Notes: generated from the letters alone by a model not told the origin. Shown: positions 21,924 to 31,238, numbered from the stretch's first letter. The stretch: 39,052 nucleotides of DNA from Deltaproteobacteria bacterium (GCA_016210005.1 JACQVA010000068.1:1-39052); one strand, 5' to 3'. Numbers and translations: made by a program.

Positions 21924-23267
21924 TCACTGCATGAAACCGCGGGGCAGGCCAGGAGGCGCCCCCGCGCGTGCGAACTTGCTCATGTGTTTCATGACCTTCT
22001 TGGTTTCCACGAACTGCTTGAGGAAGCGGTTGACCTCGGCGACGCTGGTGCCGCTGCCGAGGGCGATGCGCTTGCGGCGGCTACCGTTGAGGATGGCGTG
22101 GTTACGCCGCTCTTCTTTGGTCATCGAACTGATGATGGCCTCGATGTGGCGCAGTTCGCCTTCGGCCTGGCTCATGTCCACGCCGTGAACCAGCTTCTTC
22201 ATACCCGGGATCATCTTCAGCAGGTCCGTCATGTTGCCCATCTGGCGCAGGGCGCGGATCTGATCGCGAAAGTCATCCAGGGTAAACTCGTCGCGCCGCA
22301 GCTTTTGCTGCAGCGCTGCCGCCTGCTTCTGATCGTAAACCTGCTGGGCCTTCTCGATCAGGGTGAGAATATCTCCCATGCCGAGAACCCGCGTGGCCAT
22401 GCGGTCGGGATGGAAGACCTCCAAGGCCTCGAGCTTCTCGCCCATGCCGGCAAAGAGGATCGGGGCGCCCGTCACCGCACGCACGGACAGGGCCGCACCA
22501 CCGCGGGCGTCGCCGTCGAGTTTGGTGAGAATCACCCCGTCGATCCCAATGCGCTGGTGAAAACCGGTGGCCGCGTTGACCGCATCTTGACCGGTCATCG
22601 CATCCACCACCAGCAGGGTCCGGTACGGCTGCACGGCCGCCTTGATGCGCTCTAACTCGGCCATCAGCTCGTCGTCGATGTGGAGCCGGCCGGCGGTATC
22701 GATAATGACTAGCTGGTGCCCTTGTTGGTGCGCGGCAGCCACCGCCTCACGGCACAACACAACTGGATCACCCTCGGCGTGCGAGGGATGCACGGGACAG
22801 CCAATCTGACCCGCCAGCGTGACCAGTTGCTGGATGGCTGCGGGCCGATAAACGTCCGCCGGCACCAGGTACGGAGCGGGGCGCCCCTGCTGCTTGAGGT
22901 GGCGGGCCAACTTGGCCACGGTGGTGGTCTTGCCGGCCCCGTTCAGGCCGACCAGCATCAGCACCACCGGCGGCACGCCGTTGAGATCCAGCGCCACCGC
23001 CCGGCCACCCATGAGCTGGGCCAACTCGGTATTGACGATCTTGATGAAGTGCTGCTCGGGCGTCAGGCTGGCCAGGACCTCCTGGCCCACTGCTTGCGCA
23101 CGCACGCGCTCGAGGAAATCCTTGACCACCTGGAAGTTGACGTCCGCCTCCAGCAAGGCCAGACGCACCTCGCGCAGGGCCTCGTCGATGTTGCGCTCAG
23201 TGATCTTGCCGTGCCCGCGCAGCCGCTTGATCGTCTGCTCGAATTTCTCTGACAGATTGTCGAACAT
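21924..23267 (-). CDS. ffh: Signal recognition particle protein Ffh
   Basis: A 447-residue SRP54 homologue. The N-terminal helical bundle (1-90) is followed by the GTPase G domain with P-loop GLNGAGKTTT (107-116), DTAGRLHIDD, TKLDGDARGGAAL and a GMGEKLEALEVFHPDR segment. The methionine-rich M domain (about 300-430) includes MGNMTDLLKMIPGMKK and the SRP-RNA-binding RRKRIALGSGTSVAEVNRFL. It targets membrane and secreted proteins to FtsY and SecYEG. It is the first gene of the translation operon, with a plausible promoter about 50-75 bp upstream. Confidence 0.97.
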   Translation of the reverse strand: MFDNLSEKFEQTIKRLRGHGKITERNIDEALREVRLALLEADVNFQVVKDFLERVRAQAVGQEVLASLTPEQHFIKIVNTELAQLMGGRAVALDLNGVPPVVLMLVGLNGAGKTTTVAKLARHLKQQGRPAPYLVPADVYRPAAIQQLVTLAGQIGCPVHPSHAEGDPVVLCREAVAAAHQQGHQLVIIDTAGRLHIDDELMAELERIKAAVQPYRTLLVVDAMTGQDAVNAATGFHQRIGIDGVILTKLDGDARGGAALSVRAVTGAPILFAGMGEKLEALEVFHPDRMATRVLGMGDILTLIEKAQQVYDQKQAAALQQKLRRDEFTLDDFRDQIRALRQMGNMTDLLKMIPGMKKLVHGVDMSQAEGELRHIEAIISSMTKEERRNHAILNGSRRKRIALGSGTSVAEVNRFLKQFVETKKVMKHMSKFARAGAPPGLPRGFMQ

Positions 23268-23316
23268 GTGCCCCGCGCCCTCACCTCGGGCGCAAAAAAA
23301 TTGCCGGATCGCGGAC

Positions 23317-23343
23317 GCTATAGAATGGGGTGGGTATTGTCAA
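23317..23343 (-). promoter_or_regulatory. Possible sigma-70 promoter of the ffh operon
   Basis: On the minus strand TTGACA (23343-23338) is followed 15 bases later by TATAGC (23322-23317), about 50 bp upstream of the ffh start. The boxes are good but the spacer is short; TTGTTG three bases earlier with an 18-base spacer is an alternative. Confidence 0.4.
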
Positions 23344-23372
23344 CAAAGCGCTCCGGGGCGGGCTAGCCCCGG
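23344..23372 (-). terminator. Hairpin after the coiled-coil membrane protein gene
   Basis: CCGGGGC and GCCCCGG (23353-23359 and 23366-23372) with a six-base loop. On the minus strand it comes 9 bp after the stop at 23382 and is followed by AGCGCTTTGTT. It separates this gene from the ffh promoter. Confidence 0.55.
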
Positions 23373-23381
23373 GGCCACGAC

Positions 23382-23696
23382 CTATTCGATCGCCACGCCG
23401 CCCGGGCCGGTTTGCGCCTTGACCCCGGTGCGAGCCTGCAAATCCTGCATCCGACGCTCGACCTCTTTCTTGTCACGATCGAGGATCGCCATTTGGCTCT
23501 TCAGAGTATCGCGCTCCTTCACGAGCACACCGACCTTGTCCGATAACTCGGTGACCTGTTCCTCGAGCTGCACGGCTTTGCCCCATTTCTGGTAGCCGAT
23601 GAAGACGCCCGCGAGCATCGCTACCAACAGAATGACCAGCCGTTGGGTGTACGTCCAGAGCCGTTCTCTGAGTTCTGTTGCTTCGGTTTCCGCCAT
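23382..23696 (-). CDS. Single-pass membrane protein with coiled coil
   Basis: A 104-residue protein from the ATG at 23696 (GGAGG upstream). A short cytoplasmic N-terminus (AETEATELRERLWTYTQ), one transmembrane helix (RLVILLVAMLAGVFIGYQKW), then a coiled coil of about 50 residues (LEEQVTELSDKVGVLVKERD, LKSQMAILDRDKKEVERRMQ) and a short Gly-rich tail. The design resembles FtsB/FtsL- or LapA-like small coiled-coil proteins, but no specific family can be named. It lies upstream of the ffh operon, with a hairpin between. Confidence 0.72.
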   Translation of the reverse strand: MAETEATELRERLWTYTQRLVILLVAMLAGVFIGYQKWGKAVQLEEQVTELSDKVGVLVKERDTLKSQMAILDRDKKEVERRMQDLQARTGVKAQTGPGGVAIE

Positions 23697-23767
23697 GAAT
23701 CCTCCGCTGGTCAGCCCGCGAGATGCCCGGGCAATACCACAGCGTACCAGCGGAGAAAAGCCGCCGC

Positions 23768-24163
23768 TCAAGCGGCGGCGCGTAGACCAACGGGCCGAAA
23801 CCGCTGGCGGCGAGCGGGTTCGCTCCCGTACTGCAACCGCCAGCGCCGCAGTGCTAGGCGAACGGCCGCGGGCTCGAAGCCAAACATCTCGCACAGGTTC
23901 ACGAAGGAGAAGACCCAGCTCCAGTCATTCGCCCGAATCCATGATTCCGCCTCGCTGAAGTTGGCGCGCTGCTGGCGAGTGGCTTGGGGGGCGTTGCGCC
24001 TGTAAGTCTCCAGGCCGTCGGCGAACACCGCCCACATCAATGCCCGCTCGCCCGAGAGTCTCGCGGTATCGCCATCCGGCCGGTAGAACTGTTCGGGGAG
24101 GACAGAGTCTGCTCCCAATAGGTCTTGGAGCACGGACTCTGCTTGCCAATATTGCTGGGGCAT
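23768..24163 (-). CDS. Conserved hypothetical protein, paralogue of 4295-4717
   Basis: A 131-residue protein from the ATG at 24163 (CGAGGAGG upstream). The core LPEQFY, ALMWAVFADGLETYRRN, ATRQQRANFSEAESWIR and DWSWVFSFVNLCEMFGFEPA with VRLALRRWR parallels the gene at 4295-4717. A putative helix-turn-helix-like end (NLCEMFGFEPAAVRLALRRW) is followed by a basic tail. I have seen this type of unknown protein as a general feature of deltaproteobacterial genomes, but no function is established. It follows the histidine kinase stop by about 190 bp on the same strand. Confidence 0.75.
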   Translation of the reverse strand: MPQQYWQAESVLQDLLGADSVLPEQFYRPDGDTARLSGERALMWAVFADGLETYRRNAPQATRQQRANFSEAESWIRANDWSWVFSFVNLCEMFGFEPAAVRLALRRWRLQYGSEPARRQRFRPVGLRAAA

Positions 24164-24353
24164 AGCGCACCTCCTCGATCGAGATTCTTCACCCGGACCT
24201 CTCCACCTGCAAAGCAATTCAGCGGCCAGTTTGAGCCTCTTCCTATTCCATGGGACCTGCTATGAAGGCCGCCACCATGCGGCCGGGAGTGCCAAAAAGC
24301 GCTCCAGGCCTACGCCGATTGCGTCACTCTCCGGGGTGATGTGGCGCGGCAAA

Positions 24354-26684
24354 TCACTGGCCGGCGCCAGCAGCAGATATCGGCGGAGGTGGCGGTAGGG
24401 GCAAGCGGACGCGGAAGGTTGATCCTTGACCGACGCGGCTGGTGACTTCGATGCTGCCTCCCAAAAGGGTCACGAAGCGGCGGCAGAGGTAGAGGCCCAA
24501 CCCCACGCCATCGTGCGTCGGCGCATTGCCGCCCTGGACGAACATCTCGAAGATGTCCGCGGTCTTCTCGGCAGGAATGCCGCAACCGGTGTCGCGCACC
24601 TCGATAACCAGTTGGCCGCGCTGATCCGCTGCGCGCACCTCCAAGTTGACCTCGCCGTGGTCGGTGAATTTCAGCGCGTTGTGGATGAGGTTACGCACGA
24701 CCGCGTGCAGTTTGGCCGCGTCGGTCCAAACCGACTGCTGCGGCTCGGCCACGCTGAATTCGAGCCGCACGCCCGGTTTGAGCCAACGGGCCGGGACCTG
24801 GGCGCGCACGGTCTCGATGAAGTCGCCGATGCGCACTTCGCTACGCTCAACACTGACCCCGCCGGCTTCGAGTCGGTTAAGATCGAGCGTAGCCTGGACC
24901 ATCTGCAGCAGGTCCAGCGCCCGGTCGCGCATCCGGTCCAGGGCATCCGCCTGATCGCTGTGTACGGGTCCGAGCGTGCCGTCGCGCAGCAAGTCGGTGT
25001 AGCCGAGGATGGCGTTGAGCGGGGTGCGTAGCTCGTGTGACATGGCGGCGACGAACTCCGATTTGACACGATTGGCACCACGCAACTGCTCGGCCAGGTG
25101 GGCATTATTGAGCGCGACCACGCCCAGCTGCGCCAACCCCGATAGTATCCGGCGCTCGCGGGCGGTGAACGGGCCGGTACGATTCTCATGCATGATGCCG
25201 ATGGTGGCCAGCGGCTCTCCGGCACGGGCGAGTAGCACCGTCAGCGACGAACGCACGTGCCAGCGCCGCATCAGCGCTGGTGGCACCAGCTGTTGGACAT
25301 CGCGGTCTTGGATCTCGATCGTGCCGGCGCGGCGCAACTCCTGATAGAAGAGCGGCAGGGTGGCTTCGTCGAGTTCGACAGCGCGCAACTCCTCCAGTGC
25401 CCGTTCTGCCAACTCGGGTGCAACGGCGGCGGCCAAGCGCCAGCAACGCCCCTCGGGGCGGTATACCGCTGCTCCATCGCTCTGCAGCAGATCACGCGCC
25501 AGGCGCGCCAGATCGTTCTCGATCTGGCGCGGGTCGAGGGACTTGCCCAGGGTCTCGGCCACCGTAAGCAGGGCGGTGGCGGTTTCGGCGGCTTCTTGTT
25601 GTTCTTCGTACAGGCGGGCATTCTCGAGCGCCAGCGCGGCATGCTCGGCCAGCCCGCGAGCGAGCATGCGCTCGTGCGCCGTAAACGGTGGGCGCGGTCG
25701 GCGGTAGACGAACGCCACGGTGCCGACCAGCTGCGCGCCGCGGCGCATGGGGGCAACCAACATGCCGGCAAAGCCGAAGAGCGAAAGCGTCTCCAACGGT
25801 ATCCGATCCTGAGCGCCGATGTCCGGCACCTCAACCAGAGGCTCGTCCAACAGCGCCAGCGCCCCGGGCAGCTGGGTCAGGTCGACGTAGAACTCGCGCG
25901 CGGCGCGCCGCTCTTCCTCGGAGACACCGGACACTTCGGCCACCCGGTAGTGGCTGGCCTCGTCGATCAAGTTGATCGCGCCGACCGAGGCGCCGCACAG
26001 CCCAGCGGCGCGGCGCGCCAGCCGGCGCAGCACTTCCGCCCGATTGAGAGTGGCGTTCAACTCCTGCCCGATTTCGATCAACGCCGTCGCCACCGCGGTC
26101 TCTCGCCGCGCAGCCTCGCGGGCGGCCACTGCCTCGGTGCGGTAGAAATCCCCCAGATAAGCCCCTGCCACGGTGAGGGCCGCCGCCCCGGCGATGGCCA
26201 AGAGCGCCAACACCGGCGACATCGACGAGAGCGGACTCATGCCCAGCACGCTGGCGTAGCCGGCCGTGACACCGATTGCCACAACCGCTTGCCCGACCTT
26301 GCCCAGCGGGATCATCAGCGACACCCCAGTGAGCAGCAGGATCAGCCAAATCGCCAGCAAGACCCCGTCGCCACGCACCACCGCGGTATAGGCGATCATG
26401 CTGCCGGCCAAGACCAGCACTATCAGCACCGTCAGCACCCGGCCGGCGAGCGGGTTGTGGACTCGCCGGCGAACCCAGACCGCGAAGCCACAGAGCGCGA
26501 ACTGCACCGCCGCACTGGTTAGCCAGGGCCAGGTGCGCTCGGGGTGTTGGCGCAACTCACTGATGCCGCCCATCACCACCGCCAGCACCAGAATGGCCGT
26601 GGCCACCGGTACGCCGCGCACCAGCGCCACCGCCGCATCGCGGCGGATGCTGTCCTTGGCAATACTTTCTCGACTCCGATTCAC
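24354..26684 (-). CDS. Membrane sensor histidine kinase with two GAF-like domains
   Basis: A 776-residue hybrid-free sensor kinase. Residues 20-175 contain about six hydrophobic helices forming a membrane sensor region. A GAF domain follows (about 205-355, ending ERMLARGLAEHAALALENAR), then a second GAF-like domain (about 370-530, ending RRILSGLAQLGVVALNNAHL). The HisKA region has the H-box FVAAMSHELRTPLNAILGY with phosphorylatable His550, and the ATPase domain has N box RNLIHNALKFT, G1 DTGCGIP (698-704) and G2 GVGLGL (726-731). A Pro-rich tail ends it. No response regulator is adjacent, so its partner must be elsewhere. Start is GTG at 26684. The ligands of the GAF domains are unknown. Confidence 0.93.
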   Translation of the reverse strand: MNRSRESIAKDSIRRDAAVALVRGVPVATAILVLAVVMGGISELRQHPERTWPWLTSAAVQFALCGFAVWVRRRVHNPLAGRVLTVLIVLVLAGSMIAYTAVVRGDGVLLAIWLILLLTGVSLMIPLGKVGQAVVAIGVTAGYASVLGMSPLSSMSPVLALLAIAGAAALTVAGAYLGDFYRTEAVAAREAARRETAVATALIEIGQELNATLNRAEVLRRLARRAAGLCGASVGAINLIDEASHYRVAEVSGVSEEERRAAREFYVDLTQLPGALALLDEPLVEVPDIGAQDRIPLETLSLFGFAGMLVAPMRRGAQLVGTVAFVYRRPRPPFTAHERMLARGLAEHAALALENARLYEEQQEAAETATALLTVAETLGKSLDPRQIENDLARLARDLLQSDGAAVYRPEGRCWRLAAAVAPELAERALEELRAVELDEATLPLFYQELRRAGTIEIQDRDVQQLVPPALMRRWHVRSSLTVLLARAGEPLATIGIMHENRTGPFTARERRILSGLAQLGVVALNNAHLAEQLRGANRVKSEFVAAMSHELRTPLNAILGYTDLLRDGTLGPVHSDQADALDRMRDRALDLLQMVQATLDLNRLEAGGVSVERSEVRIGDFIETVRAQVPARWLKPGVRLEFSVAEPQQSVWTDAAKLHAVVRNLIHNALKFTDHGEVNLEVRAADQRGQLVIEVRDTGCGIPAEKTADIFEMFVQGGNAPTHDGVGLGLYLCRRFVTLLGGSIEVTSRVGQGSTFRVRLPLPPPPPISAAGAGQ

Positions 26685-26837
26685 GCCCGGCTCTGTGATG
26701 CGCTTACCCTATAGCCGAGCCGGACCGCTGCGGTCCACAGGCGAGTGGCCCTGTTGACGACATCTTTCGGCATCGTGATCGCCCCGCGGCATTGATCCTG
26801 CGCCCGCGCACGGACAACGGCAGAGCGTTTGCCCGAG

Positions 26838-28565
26838 TTACTGCCCAGCTGTGGCTGGCTGGTCGCGTACCATGACCAGGCCGAAGATGGTGGTCGAGTA
26901 AGCTATGCCACCGTCGGGGTGCAAAAACAGCGCCCCGGCCCAGTTGTTGTAGCCCTGCCCAGCACCCGTGCGCAGCTTGTAAACCGTCGCGCCGGTGCGG
27001 AAGTCGACGGCCGTGAAATACCACTGTGTGATATCGTCGCGCTCGTCGCGGAAGTAGGTGTAGATCAGGCCGCTGCCCAACGAGAGCTTGAACACGCCGA
27101 TGTTCTTCTCCGGGCTGGTCCAGACGGTCTCGCAGTGGTAACTGCCATCCGCACTCCGCGTTGCATCGACACGCGTCAGCCCTGCGGCCGGATGGGCGAC
27201 CGGAAACCAATGGTGACCCCAGTTGTTCTCAACCACCGCTGAATACGTGCCCGCCCCCCGCCCCTGGTCATCGGCTTGCTCGAACGCGATGGCGCTGATG
27301 TCGGTACCGCTTTGGCCCTCCTCGAACAGCGGCGCGCTGCATAGCACGCGGCCATCGGCGCGGCTTACGAACAGCAGCTCGATGCGTGGCTCGGCGTTGT
27401 TGGTGATCACCACCAGGCCGTCGGCGCCGCCGGTTAGGGTAACCGACGTGCCTGAACCGCGGGTGATGTGGCCCGGCTTCTTGCGGCTGCCGCGGGCGTA
27501 GGGCGTGCGCCAATCGGTGACCACGTTGCCTTGATCGTCATGGTGGAAGCGGTAGAGCGCGAAATCCGAAATTATGAAGACACCCTCCGGACCGATGGCA
27601 AACGAGTTCTCGATGACCTCGCCCTCGAGCCGAAGCCTGTGCACTGCACCTGAGGCTACGTCCACCGTCCCCACCATGCCGGCAGTAGTGGCGTACCAGT
27701 AGTAGTCCCCGCGCCAATCCGGCAGCACCCAGGCAACACTGTCGCGCTTGGGCCACGGCATCGCCACGACGTCGTGCGCCAGATCGTACGTGCGCTCCAG
27801 TCTCAGCTGGGCGCCGCTGCGCGGCTCCGGGACCTGGACCACTTGGATCGTGTTGTCGGTGGTCGGTACCACCGCGCGGTCCTGCTGATCCAGGTAGAAG
27901 TAGACGCCGGCGCCGATGTACTCCCACGGCCAGAGGCCCTGTAAGACCCAGTAGTAGGGCCGCGGCGGAAGATCGAATGATTGCAGCAGTTCGAGAGTGT
28001 AGGGGTCCAGTAGCTCGACGCGAAAACTTCGGCCGTTGCCGTAGACGCCGACCACGCGCCCGGCCCGGTCGTAGGCAATCGTGCCATAGCCGCCAAAGCC
28101 GCGTGAGCGCGAGCTGACTCGGGTTTGCACGCCGAGTGGCCCGGGGGCCTCGTAGGTATCGCTCATCGAGGCATCGTTGTGCATGTTGCTGCCCGCATTC
28201 GCCGCCATGAACGGATGTTGGGGAACCTTGACGTGGGGAATGGGCTGGGAGGAGTTCACGGGTTGATAGCGGGTGAGTTGCCCGCCCACGCCGCCCCGCT
28301 GGTCGCCGTCACCGATGGTGTTGCTCCGCAGCAGGCGCAGCGCTTCGCCAGGGAAGAACAGCCACCCGGGGATAGGCTGCACGCCATCCTCAGCCGAGCC
28401 GCATCCCGGCAAGACAACGCCGAGCAGCCACAGATGAACGCAGACGATCCCCAACCACGCGCGGCGACGTCTTCGCCCGTCTGACAAAGACCCGAGGTCG
28501 CGTCGGCTCGGAACGTCAGCTGGCAAGTTCAGTGCCGAGCCCTCAGTGCTGCCGTCGTTATGCAT
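26838..28565 (-). CDS. Exported lipoprotein, probable beta-propeller, unknown function
   Basis: A 575-residue protein with a basic N-terminus, a signal helix (AWLGIVCVHLWLLGVVLPGC) and lipobox LPGC (Cys55). The mature part has repeated strand-rich units of about 50 residues, such as YGTIAYDRAGRVVGVYGNG, FRVELLDPYTLELLQSFDLP, MVGTVDVASGAVHRLRL, GVFIISDFALYRFHHD, DGLVVITNNAEPRIELLFVS and WYFTAVDFRTGATVYKLRTG, which look like blades of a beta-propeller. NMHNDASMSDTYEAPGPLG may be a conserved substrate or metal site. It starts 18 bp after the sulfotransferase stop, so they are probably co-transcribed. Function not recognised. Confidence 0.68.
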   Translation of the reverse strand: MHNDGSTEGSALNLPADVPSRRDLGSLSDGRRRRRAWLGIVCVHLWLLGVVLPGCGSAEDGVQPIPGWLFFPGEALRLLRSNTIGDGDQRGGVGGQLTRYQPVNSSQPIPHVKVPQHPFMAANAGSNMHNDASMSDTYEAPGPLGVQTRVSSRSRGFGGYGTIAYDRAGRVVGVYGNGRSFRVELLDPYTLELLQSFDLPPRPYYWVLQGLWPWEYIGAGVYFYLDQQDRAVVPTTDNTIQVVQVPEPRSGAQLRLERTYDLAHDVVAMPWPKRDSVAWVLPDWRGDYYWYATTAGMVGTVDVASGAVHRLRLEGEVIENSFAIGPEGVFIISDFALYRFHHDDQGNVVTDWRTPYARGSRKKPGHITRGSGTSVTLTGGADGLVVITNNAEPRIELLFVSRADGRVLCSAPLFEEGQSGTDISAIAFEQADDQGRGAGTYSAVVENNWGHHWFPVAHPAAGLTRVDATRSADGSYHCETVWTSPEKNIGVFKLSLGSGLIYTYFRDERDDITQWYFTAVDFRTGATVYKLRTGAGQGYNNWAGALFLHPDGGIAYSTTIFGLVMVRDQPATAGQ

Positions 28566-28583
28566 TGGTGGGCACCTGTGGCT

Positions 28584-29735
28584 TCACGCCTTCGCTTGGG
28601 TAGCGCTCAACGGCTCCAGCCGCGGATAGCCCCATTCCTGCAAGGCGAATTTCCAGTGGCGGTTGACCTTATCGATCACCGCGTCGTCCACCCGGTAGGT
28701 GTTCTTCTGGAAGTTGGTCACCGCGTCACTGTAGGCACGCAAGGCCGGCTCCGCGGCGGCGAACCCGGGCAGGTGCAAGCCGTCGTAGATCCGCCTCAGC
28801 TGCTCGAGTGGGGCGGCCTCCAACTCCTCGTACTTCACTTCCACCAGGTGGCCGGCGGGGATCAGCGACTTCTCCGCCAGGTACTTGCACATGAGCTGCT
28901 CATAGAAGTGCAGCACCAGGGCTTCGATTTGCTGTGGGCTGATATGCTGCAGCTGCGCCTTGGGCAGCACGACCTTGTACACCCCCTTCATAGAAGGCAG
29001 CACGCGGTAGGGGTCGCGGCAGATGTGGATGAACTTCGCCTGCGGGAACAATTCGAGCAGCACCCGGACACGCCCGCTGTTGGCCGGGTCCTTGAGCACC
29101 AGCGGCTTGCCGCCCGAGCGCAGCGTCGCTTTGCGCAGCAGCGTGAGATAGGCGCGCTTCCACTCGGCTCGCTCGGCCGCGCTGAGGTTGTGGAGCAGCC
29201 CGTACTTATCGAAGATCTCAGCGGCTTGCTGCGGCAAGGTGTAGAGATGCAGCCAGGCGTAAGGGGTCATGTTGGCGAGCGCAAAGCTCTCCTCCTGGGG
29301 GGCATCGAGGTCGAGCGGCATGTTATCGATTTCCCGGGTGGGATGATCCTTCTGCGCCTTGCGGGCGAGCCACGACTTGAGGCGGTGTTCGCCACCGAGG
29401 CAGAAGCCCGGAGCCATGGCTTGAAACGTGGAAATGTAACCGAACTGCCGATCCTGGCAGAGCAAGTTGTGCAAGTGGGTCGTGCCGGTGCGCCAGTGCC
29501 CGAGGATGAAGATCGGTGCCGGATGGATCGCGGTGCGGTCAACGAGGCGACCGTAACGGACGCTTTCATAGAGCCGTAGCGGGCTGGTTAACAGGGTAGA
29601 AAGCGACACCGCCAGCAGGCGCGGCAAGTACTCGCGCTCGATGTGCCGGCTACTGCGCGCCAGCCGCAGCCAGCTGCGAAACGAACCGAGGGCGACCGGA
29701 TGCTCGAAGTTGGCGGCCCACCGTTGTCCGGTCAT
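28584..29735 (-). CDS. Sulfotransferase family protein
   Basis: A 383-residue PAPS-dependent sulfotransferase of the Sulfotransfer_3 type, from the ATG at 29735 (GGGGAG upstream). The 5'-phosphosulfate loop is ILGHWRTGTTHLHNLL, at about residues 77-92, and the 3'-phosphate motif is FIHICRDPYRVLPSM with the conserved Arg/Ser. The C-terminal half has VKYEELEAAPLEQLRRIYDG. Such enzymes sulfonate small molecules or glycans; the acceptor is not predictable. The linked downstream gene is the propeller-like lipoprotein. N-terminal helices (SRHIEREYLPRLLAVSL) may associate with the membrane. Confidence 0.9.
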   Translation of the reverse strand: MTGQRWAANFEHPVALGSFRSWLRLARSSRHIEREYLPRLLAVSLSTLLTSPLRLYESVRYGRLVDRTAIHPAPIFILGHWRTGTTHLHNLLCQDRQFGYISTFQAMAPGFCLGGEHRLKSWLARKAQKDHPTREIDNMPLDLDAPQEESFALANMTPYAWLHLYTLPQQAAEIFDKYGLLHNLSAAERAEWKRAYLTLLRKATLRSGGKPLVLKDPANSGRVRVLLELFPQAKFIHICRDPYRVLPSMKGVYKVVLPKAQLQHISPQQIEALVLHFYEQLMCKYLAEKSLIPAGHLVEVKYEELEAAPLEQLRRIYDGLHLPGFAAAEPALRAYSDAVTNFQKNTYRVDDAVIDKVNRHWKFALQEWGYPRLEPLSATQAKA

Positions 29736-30071
29736 GCACTTGCTCCCCGCCGGCACGCGCACCCAGCCCGTCGTGAGCCGGTGCGCCGCCGTGCCCGGCT
29801 GCCATACTGATTGATGGCCCTCCGGGTCAACCCCCGGCCAAGTGGACTACCCACCATTCGGGCAAGGCCAGAGCCAACAATAGCCTTGGCTCCGCATGGT
29901 CGATGCTATGCGCTTGTATAACCAAGTAGCCGCACGGGCATCTGCATCCCGGCTTTCGGTGATATTTTCTTTGATGCCTATCTTTTTTCTTGACGCCTAA
30001 TTCAAGAGTGTGGTACCCGCCTGCTCCAAATTTCGGGCTGCATTAAGCGGCCCCAAGAAAAGGGGGAGAGT
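29736..30071. other. Divergent intergenic region, AT-richer
   Basis: No gene is supported. The right half is clearly less GC-rich than its surroundings and contains the imperfect direct repeat TTTGATGCCTATC and CTTGACGCCTAATTC near 29970-30003, likely promoter or regulator-binding DNA for the SGNH hydrolase gene. TTGACG at 29990-29995 is a possible -35 box, but I see no convincing -10. Confidence 0.35.
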
Positions 30072-31178
30072 ATGGAGCGAAGGCAAAGGCAGGGTCGGGG
30101 GCGGTTTCTGCGCCTGATGGTGGGCGCGGCGGCAGTCGCGCTGAGTTCCGAGGCGATGGCCTCCACGATCACGCAAAATACGTCGTGGACGATCGATCGC
30201 TCGGGCACGACGGCGAAGTATCGGGTGGTCGGCTACGGCGACTCGATCTACGCCGGCTATCGCGGTTCGCTATCGAGCGTGGCGAAACGCGCCGCCCCGT
30301 GGGTGAGCGGCGAGTACGCTTCCAACGCCTGGAACAGCGATATCGAAGTGATTCGCCGTACCAAGTCGGGGGCCAAGGCCGACGACATCTACAACAACAA
30401 GATCGTGGCCGAACGCTCGTACATGCAGGCCACCACCACCCGGGTTGTGACCTTCGAGATGTGCGGCAACGACTTCCTGCAGGCGCGCAGCAACTTCGCC
30501 GGCCAGACCGGCACTTGCAACTACGGCGTCATCACCACCGCGCTGACTAACTGCACCACCTACCAAGAGAGGGCGATGCAGTACATCAACGCCAACGCCT
30601 ATTCCGGCACCAAGCTAAAGGTGATCTCCAACATCTACTACCCCGGCTACAACGCCGACAATGCCCTCAGCGGCTGCAATGACCCGACCACCGGGCAGAA
30701 GGTCAACAAGCGGGACAAGTTCTTGCCCTACCTGGCGCAGAGCAACTGGCGCGCGTGCAATTTCGCCAACACCTACGGCTTCCAGTGCGCTGATTCGTTC
30801 GCCCAATACATGGGCGCCGATTACGACTCGAACGGCGACGGCCAGATCGACTCCGAGGCGCTTAAGTACGTCGCCGGGGAGAGCGAGGCCACCTACGTCA
30901 ACCGCATCACCGTGACGTTGAAGGCCACCCTGCGCGACTCCAACACCCACTTCGTCAACTCCACTACTAGCTACGACTACCTCCAGTCGGACGACACCCA
31001 TCCGACTTACACCGGCGGCACCGTTTACGTCGGCCTCTTCGGCGGCACCGGCACCGGCTCGGGCGCGCCCGACTACAGCGGCAGCCAGATCGTCGGCGGC
31101 AAGAACCCGGTGTGGAACCGCTACGGCCACGAGCGCATGGGCTGGGCACTGTCGGTGTTCAATCCGACCGCGCCGTAA
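30072..31178 (+). CDS. Secreted SGNH/GDSL hydrolase with EF-hand loop
   Basis: A 368-residue exported protein with a twin-arginine-free signal peptide ending near AMA30. Catalytic-block motifs are GYGDSIYAG with nucleophile Ser58, CGNDFLQA (Gly132, Asn133) and SDDTHPT, where Asp307 and His310 complete the triad. Between them is a calcium-loop motif DYDSNGDGQIDSE (250-262), which is unusual in this family. Several cysteines suggest disulfides. SGNH enzymes hydrolyse esters, lipids or acylated glycans; substrate unknown. GGGGGAGAG upstream supports the start. A strong hairpin terminator follows. Confidence 0.88.
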   Translation: MERRQRQGRGRFLRLMVGAAAVALSSEAMASTITQNTSWTIDRSGTTAKYRVVGYGDSIYAGYRGSLSSVAKRAAPWVSGEYASNAWNSDIEVIRRTKSGAKADDIYNNKIVAERSYMQATTTRVVTFEMCGNDFLQARSNFAGQTGTCNYGVITTALTNCTTYQERAMQYINANAYSGTKLKVISNIYYPGYNADNALSGCNDPTTGQKVNKRDKFLPYLAQSNWRACNFANTYGFQCADSFAQYMGADYDSNGDGQIDSEALKYVAGESEATYVNRITVTLKATLRDSNTHFVNSTTSYDYLQSDDTHPTYTGGTVYVGLFGGTGTGSGAPDYSGSQIVGGKNPVWNRYGHERMGWALSVFNPTAP

Positions 31179-31201
31179 CACCCGCAGCTACGCACTAACC
31201 G

Positions 31202-31238
31202 ACAAGGTGGGGCGGGCTTACCACCCGCCCCCCTTGTT
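31202..31238 (+). terminator. Hairpin terminator after the SGNH hydrolase
   Basis: ACAAGGTGGGGCGGG and CCCGCCCCCCTTGT pair with one bulge, about 25 bp after the stop at 31178. Long GC-rich stem and trailing TT are consistent with an intrinsic terminator. Confidence 0.65.

Noticed and set aside
25257-26522. Plus-strand frame of 421 codons opposite the histidine kinase
   Set aside because: The opposite strand carries the sensor membrane region and GAF-like domains of a full kinase; this frame is its shadow.
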